Positions 24,839-32,595 of a stretch of 64,000 bases of DNA are shown one piece after another; position 1 is the first letter of the stretch; the number at the start of each line of letters is the position of its first letter. Origin of the DNA: an uncultured Eubacterium sp. (GTDB taxonomy: Bacteria; Bacillota; Clostridia; Oscillospirales; Acutalibacteraceae); the NCBI GenBank assembly GCA_944380545.1, contig CALWHV010000004.1:62001-126000 (forward strand), in the 5' to 3' direction. The notes under the pieces were generated by a model. That model ran no database searches. It was not told the origin of the DNA and saw only the letters and a list, made by a program, of their open reading frames with translations. The position numbers and the translations under genes were made by a program.

Positions 24839-25945
24839 ATGCAGGATGATGTTGCAATCTCCGTTCAAAATGTAACTATGTCCTTCAACCTCAACAAGGA
24901 AAAGGTTGATAACATCAAGGAATATGTTATAAAATTTCTTTCACACAAGCTTGAATACAAAAGGTTCTATGCGCTCAAAAACATCTCGTTCGATGTCAAA
25001 AAAGGCGAGCGCCTTGCCATTCTCGGCTTCAACGGCGCCGGAAAAAGCACGCTTTTAAAGGCTATCGTCGGCGTTTATAAGCCAACCGTCGGCAAGGTGG
25101 AAAAGCAGGGCGTTATAGCTCCGCTGCTTGAGCTCGGCGCGGGGTTCGACCCCAATTATTCCGGAAAGGAAAATATCTTTCTTTACGGCGCCATACTCGG
25201 CTATTCAAGGGATTATATCAATTCAAAATATGATGAGATAGTTGAGTTTTCCGAGCTCGGCAATTTCATCAATGTTCCGCTCAAAAACTATTCCTCGGGT
25301 ATGCGCGCGCGTCTCGGCTTTTCCATCGCCACGGCGGTCGAGCCCGATGTGCTGATACTTGACGAGGTCCTTTCGGTCGGCGACGCCAAATTCAGGGCGA
25401 AAAGCCTTAAAAAGGTGCAGTCGATGTTTGATAACGGCGTAACCGTACTTTTTGTTTCACACAGTATAGAGCAGGTCAAGGAGATCTGTGATAAGGCTAT
25501 CCTGCTTGACCACGGCGAGATGCTGGCTTACGGCGATGTGGACGAGGTCTCCGAGATATACGAGCGCATGACGGAGCACGGCGGCAAAAAAAGCGAAGCG
25601 CCCGCCTCGGTTCAGAAAAGCGCTCCCGCCAAAAAGGCGGCGCCCGGAGCGATCGGCGCGCCGTACGGTTTAAAGACCTCGCCCGTAGGAAACACGCAGC
25701 TGCGCCTTGAATGGGACAGGGTGGACGGTGCAACCGTTTACAGGGTCTATACCTATTCCGGCACGGCGGGAACAGACGATTATGAGGAAAAGCTCATCGC
25801 AAGCACGGCTAAAAACAGCTATGTGTTTAAGGAGCTTGAGCGCGGCAGGGAATATAATGTTATGGTCGTCGCCTCAAACGGCAAAAAAAGCGCGTCCGCA
25901 AAAACCGTTATATCAATGCCGGACGAGCAGCCTCAGGAAGCGTGA
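24839..25945 (+). CDS. ABC ATPase of the polysaccharide-export type with a C-terminal fibronectin-III-like domain
   Basis: A 368-residue protein. Residues 1-240 are a TagH/RfbB/KpsT-like ABC ATPase: Walker A GFNGAGKST (63-71), family-typical LLELGAGFDPNYSGKENIFL, signature YSSGMRARLGF and Walker B VLILDEVLSVGD. An Ala/Lys/Pro-rich linker (about 240-262) leads to a roughly 95-residue beta domain (LRLEWDRVDGATVYRVYTYS, ELERGREYNVMVVASNG) that reads as fibronectin type III. Relatives export wall polysaccharides with a permease encoded next door; none is present. An FN3 tail on a cytosolic ATPase is unusual. The gene ends at a two-way terminator. Confidence 0.85.
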   Translation: MQDDVAISVQNVTMSFNLNKEKVDNIKEYVIKFLSHKLEYKRFYALKNISFDVKKGERLAILGFNGAGKSTLLKAIVGVYKPTVGKVEKQGVIAPLLELGAGFDPNYSGKENIFLYGAILGYSRDYINSKYDEIVEFSELGNFINVPLKNYSSGMRARLGFSIATAVEPDVLILDEVLSVGDAKFRAKSLKKVQSMFDNGVTVLFVSHSIEQVKEICDKAILLDHGEMLAYGDVDEVSEIYERMTEHGGKKSEAPASVQKSAPAKKAAPGAIGAPYGLKTSPVGNTQLRLEWDRVDGATVYRVYTYSGTAGTDDYEEKLIASTAKNSYVFKELERGREYNVMVVASNGKKSASAKTVISMPDEQPQEA

Positions 25946-25977
25946 TGCGCTTCGCCCGTAAAAGATAATAAAAAAAC

Positions 25978-26013
25978 AAAACGAGCAGCGGCAAAAATCC
26001 GTTGCTCGTTTTT
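25978..26013. terminator. Bidirectional terminator between the ABC ATPase gene and yebC
   Basis: Stem ACGAGCAGCGG/CCGTTGCTCGT with flanking AAAA and TTTTT between convergent genes. Tails suit both directions. Confidence 0.85.
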
Positions 26014-26028
26014 ATGCTGTTTTGCGCC

Positions 26029-26772
26029 TCAGCCCTCGTATTCGTCGGCGTTTTCCCAGTTGTGCCAGATTGCCTGCACATCGTCGTTTTCTTCAAACAT
26101 ATCTATCATACGGCTCATCTTCATCATGTCGTCCTCATTTTCAAGGCGCGTATATGTTGAGGGCACATATGCCTCCTCGCTTGAAACAACGGCGTAGCCC
26201 TTTGCTTCAAGGTCGTCGCGTATCGCGCCCACATCGCCCGGCTCGGTGCGTATTTCAAACACATCGGCGTCGTCCGTGATAAAATCGGTCGCGCCCGCGT
26301 CAAGAGCGTCCAGCATAAGCTGGTCCTCGTCGGTCTCTTCTTTTTCAACAAGAATAACGCCCTGCCTTGAAAACATAAACATAACGGAGCCGGAGGTGCC
26401 CATATTTCCGCCTGCCTTGTCAAAGTAGTGGCGCACCTCGGCAGCGGTCCTGTTGCGGTTGTCCGTAAGAGCTTCAACCACAACGGCAACTCCGCTCGGT
26501 CCGTAGCCCTCGTATATTATCTCTTCGTAATCCGCGCCGCCGCCCTCGCCGGACGCCTTTTTGAGCATCCTTTCAATATTGTCGTTCGGCACATTGTTTT
26601 GCTTTGCCTTTGCAATAACATCCTTAAGCCTGGTGTTCACATTCGGGTCGGGCCCGCCGTTTTTGACCGCAACGGCAAGCTCCCTGCCTATTTTTGTGAA
26701 TATTTTGGCGCGCGCCGCGTCGTTTGCGCCCTTTTTTCTCTTTATCGTGCTCCATTTTGAATGGCCGCTCAT
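26029..26772 (-). CDS. yebC: YebC/PmpR-family DNA-binding or translation regulator
   Basis: A 247-residue YebC homologue beginning MSGHSKWSTIKRKKGANDAA, with the family's YEGYGPSGVAVVVEALTDN and FDKAGGNMG blocks. Members were described as transcription regulators, and recent work on YebC-type proteins points to relief of ribosome stalling at proline motifs; sequence cannot separate the roles. The start at 26772 has AAGGAG 8 bases upstream, so the longer frame from 26802 is rejected. It is monocistronic with its own promoter. Confidence 0.95.
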   Translation of the reverse strand: MSGHSKWSTIKRKKGANDAARAKIFTKIGRELAVAVKNGGPDPNVNTRLKDVIAKAKQNNVPNDNIERMLKKASGEGGGADYEEIIYEGYGPSGVAVVVEALTDNRNRTAAEVRHYFDKAGGNMGTSGSVMFMFSRQGVILVEKEETDEDQLMLDALDAGATDFITDDADVFEIRTEPGDVGAIRDDLEAKGYAVVSSEEAYVPSTYTRLENEDDMMKMSRMIDMFEENDDVQAIWHNWENADEYEG

Positions 26773-26805
26773 TAAAACATCTCCTTGTCTGAATTCAACC
26801 AAGTA

Positions 26806-26834
26806 ATTTTAGCACATCAAGCGCCGCTTTTCAA
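26806..26834 (-). promoter_or_regulatory. Sigma-A promoter for yebC
   Basis: On the minus strand TTGAAA, 17-nt spacer, TAAAAT with TGC just before (extended -10). Confidence 0.8.
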
Positions 26835-26852
26835 GAGAAAGCTTGCCGCTTG

Positions 26853-28238
26853 CTAAAGCTGCGTAAAATAATGCACTCCGTTTTCAAAAAGCCCCTTGTT
26901 TGCAAACCTTGCGCATATCCCGCTGCCCCTGTGCGTTTCAAGCTTGAGCCCAACAGGCGCAAGCCCGTGCGGTATGTCCGTTCTGAAGGTAACGGTCGTG
27001 CCGCTCAAAAGCGCGTTTTTGTTGTATTTTTCAAACGGGATCTCTTTTTCGTTCCCGTTTTCGTCCCTGAACACGCACGCAAAATAATTAAATGTCAGCG
27101 GGGCGGCAAAGCCGTAGTTCGTAACTCCGAAAAACAGCTCGTGCGCCGTGGCGCAAAGCCCGCTCACCGCAAGCTGATAGCCCAGATGGTATTGCAGCGT
27201 TTCAAACACGCTCATTTCCGTCGGCTTTCCCGATTCGTCAAAAAACAGATTCGGATTCGCGTGGATGCCCAGCCTTTTACATTCGTCAAAGCAAAGCGGC
27301 TCGTCCCTCCAGCGCATCATACTGTAAAGCCTGCCCTCGTCCTCGCGGTAGTTGTGCTCAAGCGAAAAGGTGGTAAAGCGATAGGCCGCCGCCTGCGCCA
27401 GCACGGCTCTGCCGTCCAGATTGTCGCAGTGCCCTTTGCTCACCTTGTCGTCCGTATAGGCTCTGCCCCATGGCATCTCGCCGTCGTTCACCGTAAACGC
27501 CGCGTGGCTCAGCGCCGCTTGATAAGCTCTTTTTCTGTTCGCGCGCGCATACGCCCATTTGTGGCTTGCGTCGCCCGTTATGTAATCGTCGTGCAGCCCC
27601 ACGCGCGCTCTGTATTCAGGCGGCGTCTTTTTAAACATCTTATAGTTTCGCACCTGGCTGTATATCTCGTCGGGCACAAGGCGGCACACCTCGCCTATAA
27701 CATCGCCTGTGTGCCTCGGCCTGAATTTTTTATAGGAGTGCCCCTCGCCCCAGTAGCCGATGATACCCGTCTGCATACAGTAGATAACATCCGATATCAG
27801 ATTTTCGTGATCGTCAAACCACTTTTTAAGCTGCTGCAAATGCACCTTCACCGTTTCATACGGCACATCGGGCTCGCTTTCCGTTGAATAGGCAAATCTC
27901 AGCAGCAGGCGTATCCCCGCGCTTTTAAAAAGCTCAAAGAATTTTTCAAGCTGAGAAAAGGCAAGCTCGTCAAGCTGCCTGCCGGCATAGCTGCACAGAT
28001 AAACATACGCCTGAAATACGGTGGGCGAGTCCGGTTCGTATTTTTTTATCAGCCTTTCGGCGCGCTCGTACGGGTCCTCGCCGCCCTTCGGGTATGCGCA
28101 CGGCTTTTCGCCGAGGGTTATGTATGTTTCGCCGCGAAAGCCTCTGTTCGGGTTTTTCAGCAGCGCCGCCGCGTCCTTTTTTGTCATCGCGGGCATATCT
28201 ATGTCCGGCACAGAGCCGTAAGCGTATTCCTCAGTCAT
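26853..28238 (-). CDS. DUF4874/DUF4832-type putative glycosidase-fold protein
   Basis: A 461-residue protein. The N-terminal part has the NPNRGFRGETY opening, LLLRFAYSTE and YCMQTGIIGYWGEGHSY segments that resemble DUF4874 (a TIM-barrel-like domain). The C-terminal part from about residue 200 fits DUF4832 and ends in a beta-rich section. Relatives are usually treated as glycoside-hydrolase-like, but no activity is established to my knowledge. No signal peptide is visible, so a cytosolic location is likely. The start at 28238 has GGCGG 6 bases upstream. No sugar-transport genes adjoin it. Confidence 0.7.
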   Translation of the reverse strand: MTEEYAYGSVPDIDMPAMTKKDAAALLKNPNRGFRGETYITLGEKPCAYPKGGEDPYERAERLIKKYEPDSPTVFQAYVYLCSYAGRQLDELAFSQLEKFFELFKSAGIRLLLRFAYSTESEPDVPYETVKVHLQQLKKWFDDHENLISDVIYCMQTGIIGYWGEGHSYKKFRPRHTGDVIGEVCRLVPDEIYSQVRNYKMFKKTPPEYRARVGLHDDYITGDASHKWAYARANRKRAYQAALSHAAFTVNDGEMPWGRAYTDDKVSKGHCDNLDGRAVLAQAAAYRFTTFSLEHNYREDEGRLYSMMRWRDEPLCFDECKRLGIHANPNLFFDESGKPTEMSVFETLQYHLGYQLAVSGLCATAHELFFGVTNYGFAAPLTFNYFACVFRDENGNEKEIPFEKYNKNALLSGTTVTFRTDIPHGLAPVGLKLETHRGSGICARFANKGLFENGVHYFTQL

Positions 28239-28266
28239 AATACACCGCCATTTCTGATTTTTTATT

Positions 28267-28295
28267 AGTTTAACATAAATCGCGCCGCGCTTCAA
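28267..28295 (-). promoter_or_regulatory. Sigma-A promoter for the DUF4832 gene
   Basis: On the minus strand TTGAAG, 17-nt spacer, TAAACT, 28 bases before the ATG. Confidence 0.6.
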
Positions 28296-28323
28296 TATTC
28301 AAATTGCAAAGCTCGATTCGCTG

Positions 28324-28351
28324 TTGCAAAATCGGACCGATGTGGTATTAT
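28324..28351 (+). promoter_or_regulatory. Sigma-A promoter for the lipoprotein hydrolase gene
   Basis: TTGCAA, 16-nt spacer, TATTAT. An overlapping TATAAT at 28351-28356 is an alternative -10. Divergent from the DUF4832 promoter. Confidence 0.6.
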
Positions 28352-28386
28352 ATAATTGTAAACACAAATTTTAAGAGGTGCATAAT

Positions 28387-29331
28387 ATGGCTTTCAAAAG
28401 ATTTATCTCGTTGCTGCTGCTTGCCGCCTGCGTTGCCGCCGTGCTTTGCGCCTGCTCGGCGGAGAAACAGACCGCGCAGCCTGAAACCTCATCCTTAACA
28501 ACAACCGCGCCCGCAACGCAAAAGCGCGAGGAGATAACTCTCCCGCCGGACGGCGCGCAGAATTACACCGTCACCGGCATTGATTGTTCAAACGGCGGTA
28601 AGGACATCTACGCGGAGCTGTATTTCCCGAAAAACGGATATAAAAATAAAACGGTCGTCCTGTCGCACAGCTATATGCTCAACTGCAAATCAATGCAGCC
28701 ATATTGCGCCGTGCTTGCCAATTCCGGCTACGCCGCCGTGTGCTTTGATTTCTGCGGCGGCAGTATGAGCTCGAAAAGCGACGGCAGCTTTATGAATATG
28801 ACCGTGTTTACAGAGGTTGAGGATCTTGAATGTGTTGTTGAATCCGTTCGTCAAAACGAGCTGACCTCAGGCTCCGATATAGTGCTTCTCGGCACCAGCC
28901 AGGGCGGGCTTGTCAGCGCGCTCGCCGCAGAAGAGCTGAAGTCCTCCGTTTCGGCGCTCATTTTGATGTATCCGGCGTTCAATATCCCCCAAACGGTAAA
29001 GGAATTTTCGGAAAGCTCCTCCGGCAGCGTCTTTTCCTCCTTCGGCTTTTCAACGGATTCCTTTGCCGGCGAATACATATCCTCGCTTGACGGCTACGAC
29101 CCCTACGAGCATATCGGCTCGTTCGCAGGGCCCGTCCTCATACTCCACGGCACGGCGGACACCGTTGTGCCGATAGAGTATTCCCAAAGAGCGGCCGAGC
29201 TGTATAAAAACGCGCGCCTTGAAAAAATCAGCGGCGCAAGCCACGGCTTCAATTCTGAAAACTATTCGCTCGTTGATTACGACAAAACCGTCGATAAGCA
29301 CATCCTTGAATTTCTTGCATCGCTCGGCTGA
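28387..29331 (+). CDS. Secreted alpha/beta-hydrolase lipoprotein
   Basis: A 314-residue lipoprotein. A basic start and hydrophobic stretch end in the lipobox VLCAC (Cys about residue 23), then a Thr/Ala/Pro-rich linker. The hydrolase domain has the nucleophile elbow GTSQGG, an acid in LHGTADTVVP and the His in SGASHGF, so the triad is complete. It is probably an esterase or acyl-peptidase-like enzyme anchored outside the membrane; the substrate is unknown. ATG 28387 follows AAGAGG at about 8 bases; the GTG at 28378 overlaps that signal and is rejected. Confidence 0.85.
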   Translation: MAFKRFISLLLLAACVAAVLCACSAEKQTAQPETSSLTTTAPATQKREEITLPPDGAQNYTVTGIDCSNGGKDIYAELYFPKNGYKNKTVVLSHSYMLNCKSMQPYCAVLANSGYAAVCFDFCGGSMSSKSDGSFMNMTVFTEVEDLECVVESVRQNELTSGSDIVLLGTSQGGLVSALAAEELKSSVSALILMYPAFNIPQTVKEFSESSSGSVFSSFGFSTDSFAGEYISSLDGYDPYEHIGSFAGPVLILHGTADTVVPIEYSQRAAELYKNARLEKISGASHGFNSENYSLVDYDKTVDKHILEFLASLG

Positions 29332-29375
29332 GGGGGATCGAGCAGCCTTTCATTCTTTGACGAAAAATAGAAAAA

Positions 29376-29408
29376 CCGTGCGGGGCGAAGTCCCGCACGG
29401 CGCTTTTC
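29376..29408. terminator. Bidirectional terminator between the hydrolase and CDF genes
   Basis: Perfect 9-bp stem CCGTGCGGG/CCCGCACGG with a 7-base loop. AAAAA on the left serves the minus-strand gene and CGCTTTTC on the right the plus-strand gene. Confidence 0.8.
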
Positions 29409-29418
29409 TATGAGCAGC

Positions 29419-30585
29419 TTACACAAAGCTGTGCTCAACGGTTATAACAAGAAAAATATTTTCTTTCTTTTTATCAACGGCGCTTTGCAGCTCGTTGATT
29501 ATCTGCTTGCTGCTTTTTGCGTAGCGGTGGGGGATAACAAGATCAAAAATGAAATTTGTCTTCATTCTTCCGTCAACCACCCTGAAATCGTGAAAAGAAA
29601 AATCGCCGTCGTATTCCTTTATTATCTGCGCCATAAATTCGCGGTATTTGTTCACCGTTTCGTCGTTTACGGCAATCGGGTCCATATGGATGCACATCAT
29701 TATGCCAAGCTTTTTGCTGATTATCTTTTCCGTCAGGTCAATTATGTCGTGCACCTCAAGTATATCGGCGTCGCAGGGCACCTCGGCGTGCGCGGAGGCG
29801 ATTATCCTGCCGGGGCCGTAATCGTGCACTATCAGGTCGTGAACGCCGTAAATGCACTCCTGCTCAAGCATAATGTCCTCTATCTCCTTAACAAGCTCCG
29901 GAGCCGGAGCCTTTCCGAGCAGCCTGCCGGAGATGTCCTTAACTATTCCCACGCCGGAGATGAATATCATCACGGCAACTATTATTCCCATTATTCCGTC
30001 GGCGTGCTTAAAGGCGGTGAAATGCGATATCAAAAGCGCCGCCACCGTCGCCGCCGTGGCAAAGCAGTCGTTAAGGCAGTCCTGGCGCACCGCCTTTGCG
30101 TTCACATTCTCCGTCTTCTTGTATATCGCGTTGTTGAAAAAAGCCATCCACAGCTTAACGAGTATCGCCGCGGCAAGTATCACCACGGAAACAACGCTGA
30201 ATTTAACATCCTGCGGGTGCAGCAGCTTGTCGACGCTGCTTTTCAGCAGCTCAAAGCTCATCATAAAAATAAAAAACGAAATCACAAGCGCGCTTATGTA
30301 TTCTATCCTTCCGTGGCCGAACGGATGCTCGTCGTCAACGGGCTTGTTAGAGAGCTTCGCCCCCGCTATGGTCACGATGTTTGAGCTTGCGTCGGATAGG
30401 TTGTTCACCGCGTCCGCCGTAACGGAAACCGAGTTTGTAAAAGTGCCCACGGCAAATTTGAATGCGCACAGCAGCAGGTTGCATACGATGCCCACCGCGC
30501 CGGAAAGTATGCCGCAGCGCTCCCTGACCGCGCTCTCGCCCAGCCCCTTCTTCTCTGCAAATATCCTTATCAAAAGCTTTGTCAT
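29419..30585 (-). CDS. Cation diffusion facilitator family transporter
   Basis: A 388-residue CDF protein that exports divalent metals (Zn, Fe, Mn or Co) in exchange for protons. Six helices are predicted. The metal-site residues are in ADAVNNLSDASSN (helix 2) and RQDCLNDCFAT (helix 5). HPFGHGRIEYISAL is the conserved cytosolic loop. A C-terminal ferredoxin-like domain follows, longer than usual (about 170 residues). The start at 30585 lies 8 bases after GGAGG; the frame from 30600 is not supported. Metal specificity is not predictable. Confidence 0.92.
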   Translation of the reverse strand: MTKLLIRIFAEKKGLGESAVRERCGILSGAVGIVCNLLLCAFKFAVGTFTNSVSVTADAVNNLSDASSNIVTIAGAKLSNKPVDDEHPFGHGRIEYISALVISFFIFMMSFELLKSSVDKLLHPQDVKFSVVSVVILAAAILVKLWMAFFNNAIYKKTENVNAKAVRQDCLNDCFATAATVAALLISHFTAFKHADGIMGIIVAVMIFISGVGIVKDISGRLLGKAPAPELVKEIEDIMLEQECIYGVHDLIVHDYGPGRIIASAHAEVPCDADILEVHDIIDLTEKIISKKLGIMMCIHMDPIAVNDETVNKYREFMAQIIKEYDGDFSFHDFRVVDGRMKTNFIFDLVIPHRYAKSSKQIINELQSAVDKKKENIFLVITVEHSFV

Positions 30586-30633
30586 ATCAACGCCCTCCAA
30601 AGCTGCTCTCGGCAGCTAATTATGTGTTATATA

Positions 30634-30662
30634 TTTATACCACAACAAGCCGCTCAACTCAA
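30634..30662 (-). promoter_or_regulatory. Sigma-A promoter for the CDF gene
   Basis: On the minus strand TTGAGT, 17-nt spacer ending TGG, TATAAA. Confidence 0.65.
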
Positions 30663-30733
30663 TAGCCCGGCCGCCGATGCTTCGCTTTTTTGCCCTGTTT
30701 TTTCAAAATTAGGTTTAAATCGGCGGCGCGGTG

Positions 30734-30742
30734 TGGTATAAT
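30734..30742 (+). promoter_or_regulatory. Extended -10 promoter for the FMN reductase gene
   Basis: TGGTATAAT is an extended -10 element; the -35 region (TTTAAA) is poor. Expected start near 30749 leaves a leader of only about nine bases before the ATG. Confidence 0.5.
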
Positions 30743-30757
30743 CTGCTCGGTGATGAA

Positions 30758-31321
30758 ATGAAGAGCTTGGTTATAATCAACGGCTCGCCGAGGGAAAAGG
30801 GCGTTTCGGCGGAGCTTTCACGGCAGGTCAAGCCCTATTTTAAAGACTGCTCTGTAACTGAGTATTCGGCGTATGAGCTCAACGCCGCTCCCTGCCTTGC
30901 CTGCGGCTATTGCGAGGAGCACGACGGCTGCGCAAACAAAGACCTTGACCGCTTTTTTTGCGATGTTGAGCGCGCCGACTATATTATATTTATCTCGCCC
31001 GTTTATAATGATTTTTATCCCGCGCCGCTCAAGGCGGTGACGGACCGCTTTCAGCGCTACCTCAACGCCCGCTTCAAGCGCGGCGTAAAGCTGCCGCTCG
31101 GCTCTTCCAAAAATGTGGGCGCAATAATCATCTCAGGCTCAAATTCCCGCTATGCGGCGGATTATATGGCAAAGGCGCTTCGCTCGCTTTTTGAAGCCCT
31201 CGGCTGTTCTCTGAGCGCAAGATATTATATTCCGAACACCGACCTCGGTATGTATACCTTCAATCTTGTGGAGCTTGAAAGATTTATCCACCAGATAAAA
31301 GCGGCGGAAAACGATCTCTGA
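30758..31321 (+). CDS. NADPH-dependent FMN reductase / flavodoxin-like protein
   Basis: A 187-residue flavodoxin-fold protein. It has the FMN phosphate loop INGSPREKGVSAEL, the CLACGYCEEHDGC cluster common in anaerobe NADPH-dependent FMN reductases, and the flavin-site SPVYNDFYPAPLK. It probably passes electrons from NAD(P)H to small acceptors; the acceptor is unknown. ATG 30758 is preferred because the promoter -10 lies at 30737-30742 and GGTGA is just upstream. It ends at a strong terminator and stands alone. Confidence 0.87.
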   Translation: MKSLVIINGSPREKGVSAELSRQVKPYFKDCSVTEYSAYELNAAPCLACGYCEEHDGCANKDLDRFFCDVERADYIIFISPVYNDFYPAPLKAVTDRFQRYLNARFKRGVKLPLGSSKNVGAIIISGSNSRYAADYMAKALRSLFEALGCSLSARYYIPNTDLGMYTFNLVELERFIHQIKAAENDL

Positions 31322-31341
31322 TATCAACCAGCGCTTTTTTT

Positions 31342-31370
31342 GCCCGGCAGCGCGCCGGGCTTTTCTTTTT
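31342..31370 (+). terminator. Intrinsic terminator after the FMN reductase gene
   Basis: Perfect GCCCGGC/GCCGGGC stem with a 5-base loop, followed by TTTTCTTTTT. Confidence 0.88.
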
Positions 31371-31389
31371 AAATTATTATTTTATTTAG

Positions 31390-31418
31390 TTGATAATCAA
31401 TTCTCAATGTGATATAAT
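31390..31418 (+). promoter_or_regulatory. Sigma-A promoter for the ruvCAB operon
   Basis: TTGATA, 17-nt spacer, TATAAT, 30 bases before the ruvC ATG. No LexA box is present here, unlike at dinB. Confidence 0.8.
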
Positions 31419-31448
31419 TGTTTAAATTATTATGGAGCAGTATGTACT

Positions 31449-31958
31449 ATGGTGATTTTGGGCATAGACCCCGGCTACGCCATCGTTGGCTGGGGCGTCA
31501 TAGAATATAATTCCGGCAGGTTTCGAGTGGTTGATTACGGCGCAGTAACAACCAAAGCGGGCACGCCGTTTGACCGCCGCCTGTGCGATATTTACAGCGG
31601 CGTCGGCGATATAATAGACCGGTATTCGCCCGCCGTTTTAAGTATGGAAAAGCTGTTTTATAATAATAACGCAAAAACGGTTATAGATGTCGCCCAGGCA
31701 AGGGGCGTTATAACTCTTGCCGCAAGCCGCCGCGGGCTTCAGATCGCGGAATATACGCCGCTTCAGGTAAAGCAGTCGGTCACCGGCTACGGCAGGGCGG
31801 TAAAAAAGCAGGTGCAGGAGATGACGCGCATCATCCTGAACCTTGAAAAGATTCCTAAGCCGGACGATACGGCGGACGCGCTTGCAATGGCCATCTGCCA
31901 CGCGCATTGCAGCGGCAGCCTTTTGGGCTCGGCTGCGTTCAGGCGTAATAATTTATAA
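31449..31958 (+). CDS. ruvC: Holliday junction resolvase RuvC
   Basis: A 169-residue RuvC, the nuclease that cuts Holliday junctions. It has the first catalytic Asp in GIDPGYAIVGWGV, the Glu in LSMEKLFYNNNAKT, and the last acidic pair in PDDTADALAMAICHA. VKQSVTGYGRAVKKQVQ is the usual DNA-binding stretch. Length is normal. It leads the ruvCAB operon and is 11 bases from ruvA. Confidence 0.97.
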   Translation: MVILGIDPGYAIVGWGVIEYNSGRFRVVDYGAVTTKAGTPFDRRLCDIYSGVGDIIDRYSPAVLSMEKLFYNNNAKTVIDVAQARGVITLAASRRGLQIAEYTPLQVKQSVTGYGRAVKKQVQEMTRIILNLEKIPKPDDTADALAMAICHAHCSGSLLGSAAFRRNNL

Positions 31959-31969
31959 GGATTGATGAT

Positions 31970-32575
31970 ATGATATACAGTATAACGGGCGAGCTGAGCT
32001 ATATCGGCGAGCAGTTTCTTGTTGTTGAATGTTCCGGCGTGGGCTTCAAATGCTTCACCTCCGTGCGCACGGCGGCAACTGCCGGCAGCATAGGTCAAAA
32101 AATACGCCTTTTCACACATCTTTTCGTCAAGGAGGACGCGCTTGATCTCTACGGCTTCAGCACGGAAAACGAGCTCAACACCTTTCGCCTGCTGATTTCC
32201 GTTTCGGGCGTCGGACCCAAGGCGGCTATCGCGATCCTCTCTCAGCTTGAGCCGGATAAGCTTGCGCTTGCCGTTGCCGCAGGCGATGTAAAGGCTATAA
32301 CCCGCGCAAACGGAGTCGGTAAAAAAATAGCGGAGCGCATTGTGCTGGAGCTTAAGGATAAGCTCTCCGGCGTTTCCTCTCAGGAGGTGCGCGGCGTTGT
32401 GGACGCTGCCTCCTTAGTAACCGAGGACTCTCCAGCCGCCGAGGCCGTAGCCGCGCTCGTTGCTCTCGGCTTCGGCAGAAGCGAGGCGGCAGCCGCTGTC
32501 GGCGCGATGGACCAAACCATTCCGGCGGACGAGATGATACGCCTCGGGCTGAGGCAGCTCAGCAGAAATCTTTGA
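31970..32575 (+). CDS. ruvA: Holliday junction branch-migration protein RuvA
   Basis: A 201-residue RuvA that binds four-way junctions and loads RuvB. The N-terminal OB domain is MIYSITGELSYIGEQFLVVE; the helix-hairpin-helix pair is visible as LLISVSGVGPKAAIAIL and ITRANGVGKKIAERIVLEL. The C-terminal RuvB-contact domain begins near SPAAEAVAALVALGF. The start follows AAGG at normal spacing. Confidence 0.97.
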   Translation: MIYSITGELSYIGEQFLVVECSGVGFKCFTSVRTAATAGSIGQKIRLFTHLFVKEDALDLYGFSTENELNTFRLLISVSGVGPKAAIAILSQLEPDKLALAVAAGDVKAITRANGVGKKIAERIVLELKDKLSGVSSQEVRGVVDAASLVTEDSPAAEAVAALVALGFGRSEAAAAVGAMDQTIPADEMIRLGLRQLSRNL

Positions 32576-32595
32576 TATGTTAAGAGGGCTATGTT

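Noticed and set aside
26850..27887. Long plus-strand reading frame of 345 codons
   Set aside because: It lies wholly opposite the DUF4874/DUF4832 gene, has a low-complexity Arg/Val/His-rich translation and no ribosome site; it is a shadow of GC-biased codons.
29410..30384. Plus-strand reading frame of 324 codons opposite the CDF transporter
   Set aside because: The minus-strand product is a clear CDF protein with promoter and ribosome site. The opposite frame gives a His/Tyr-rich sequence with no recognisable domain.
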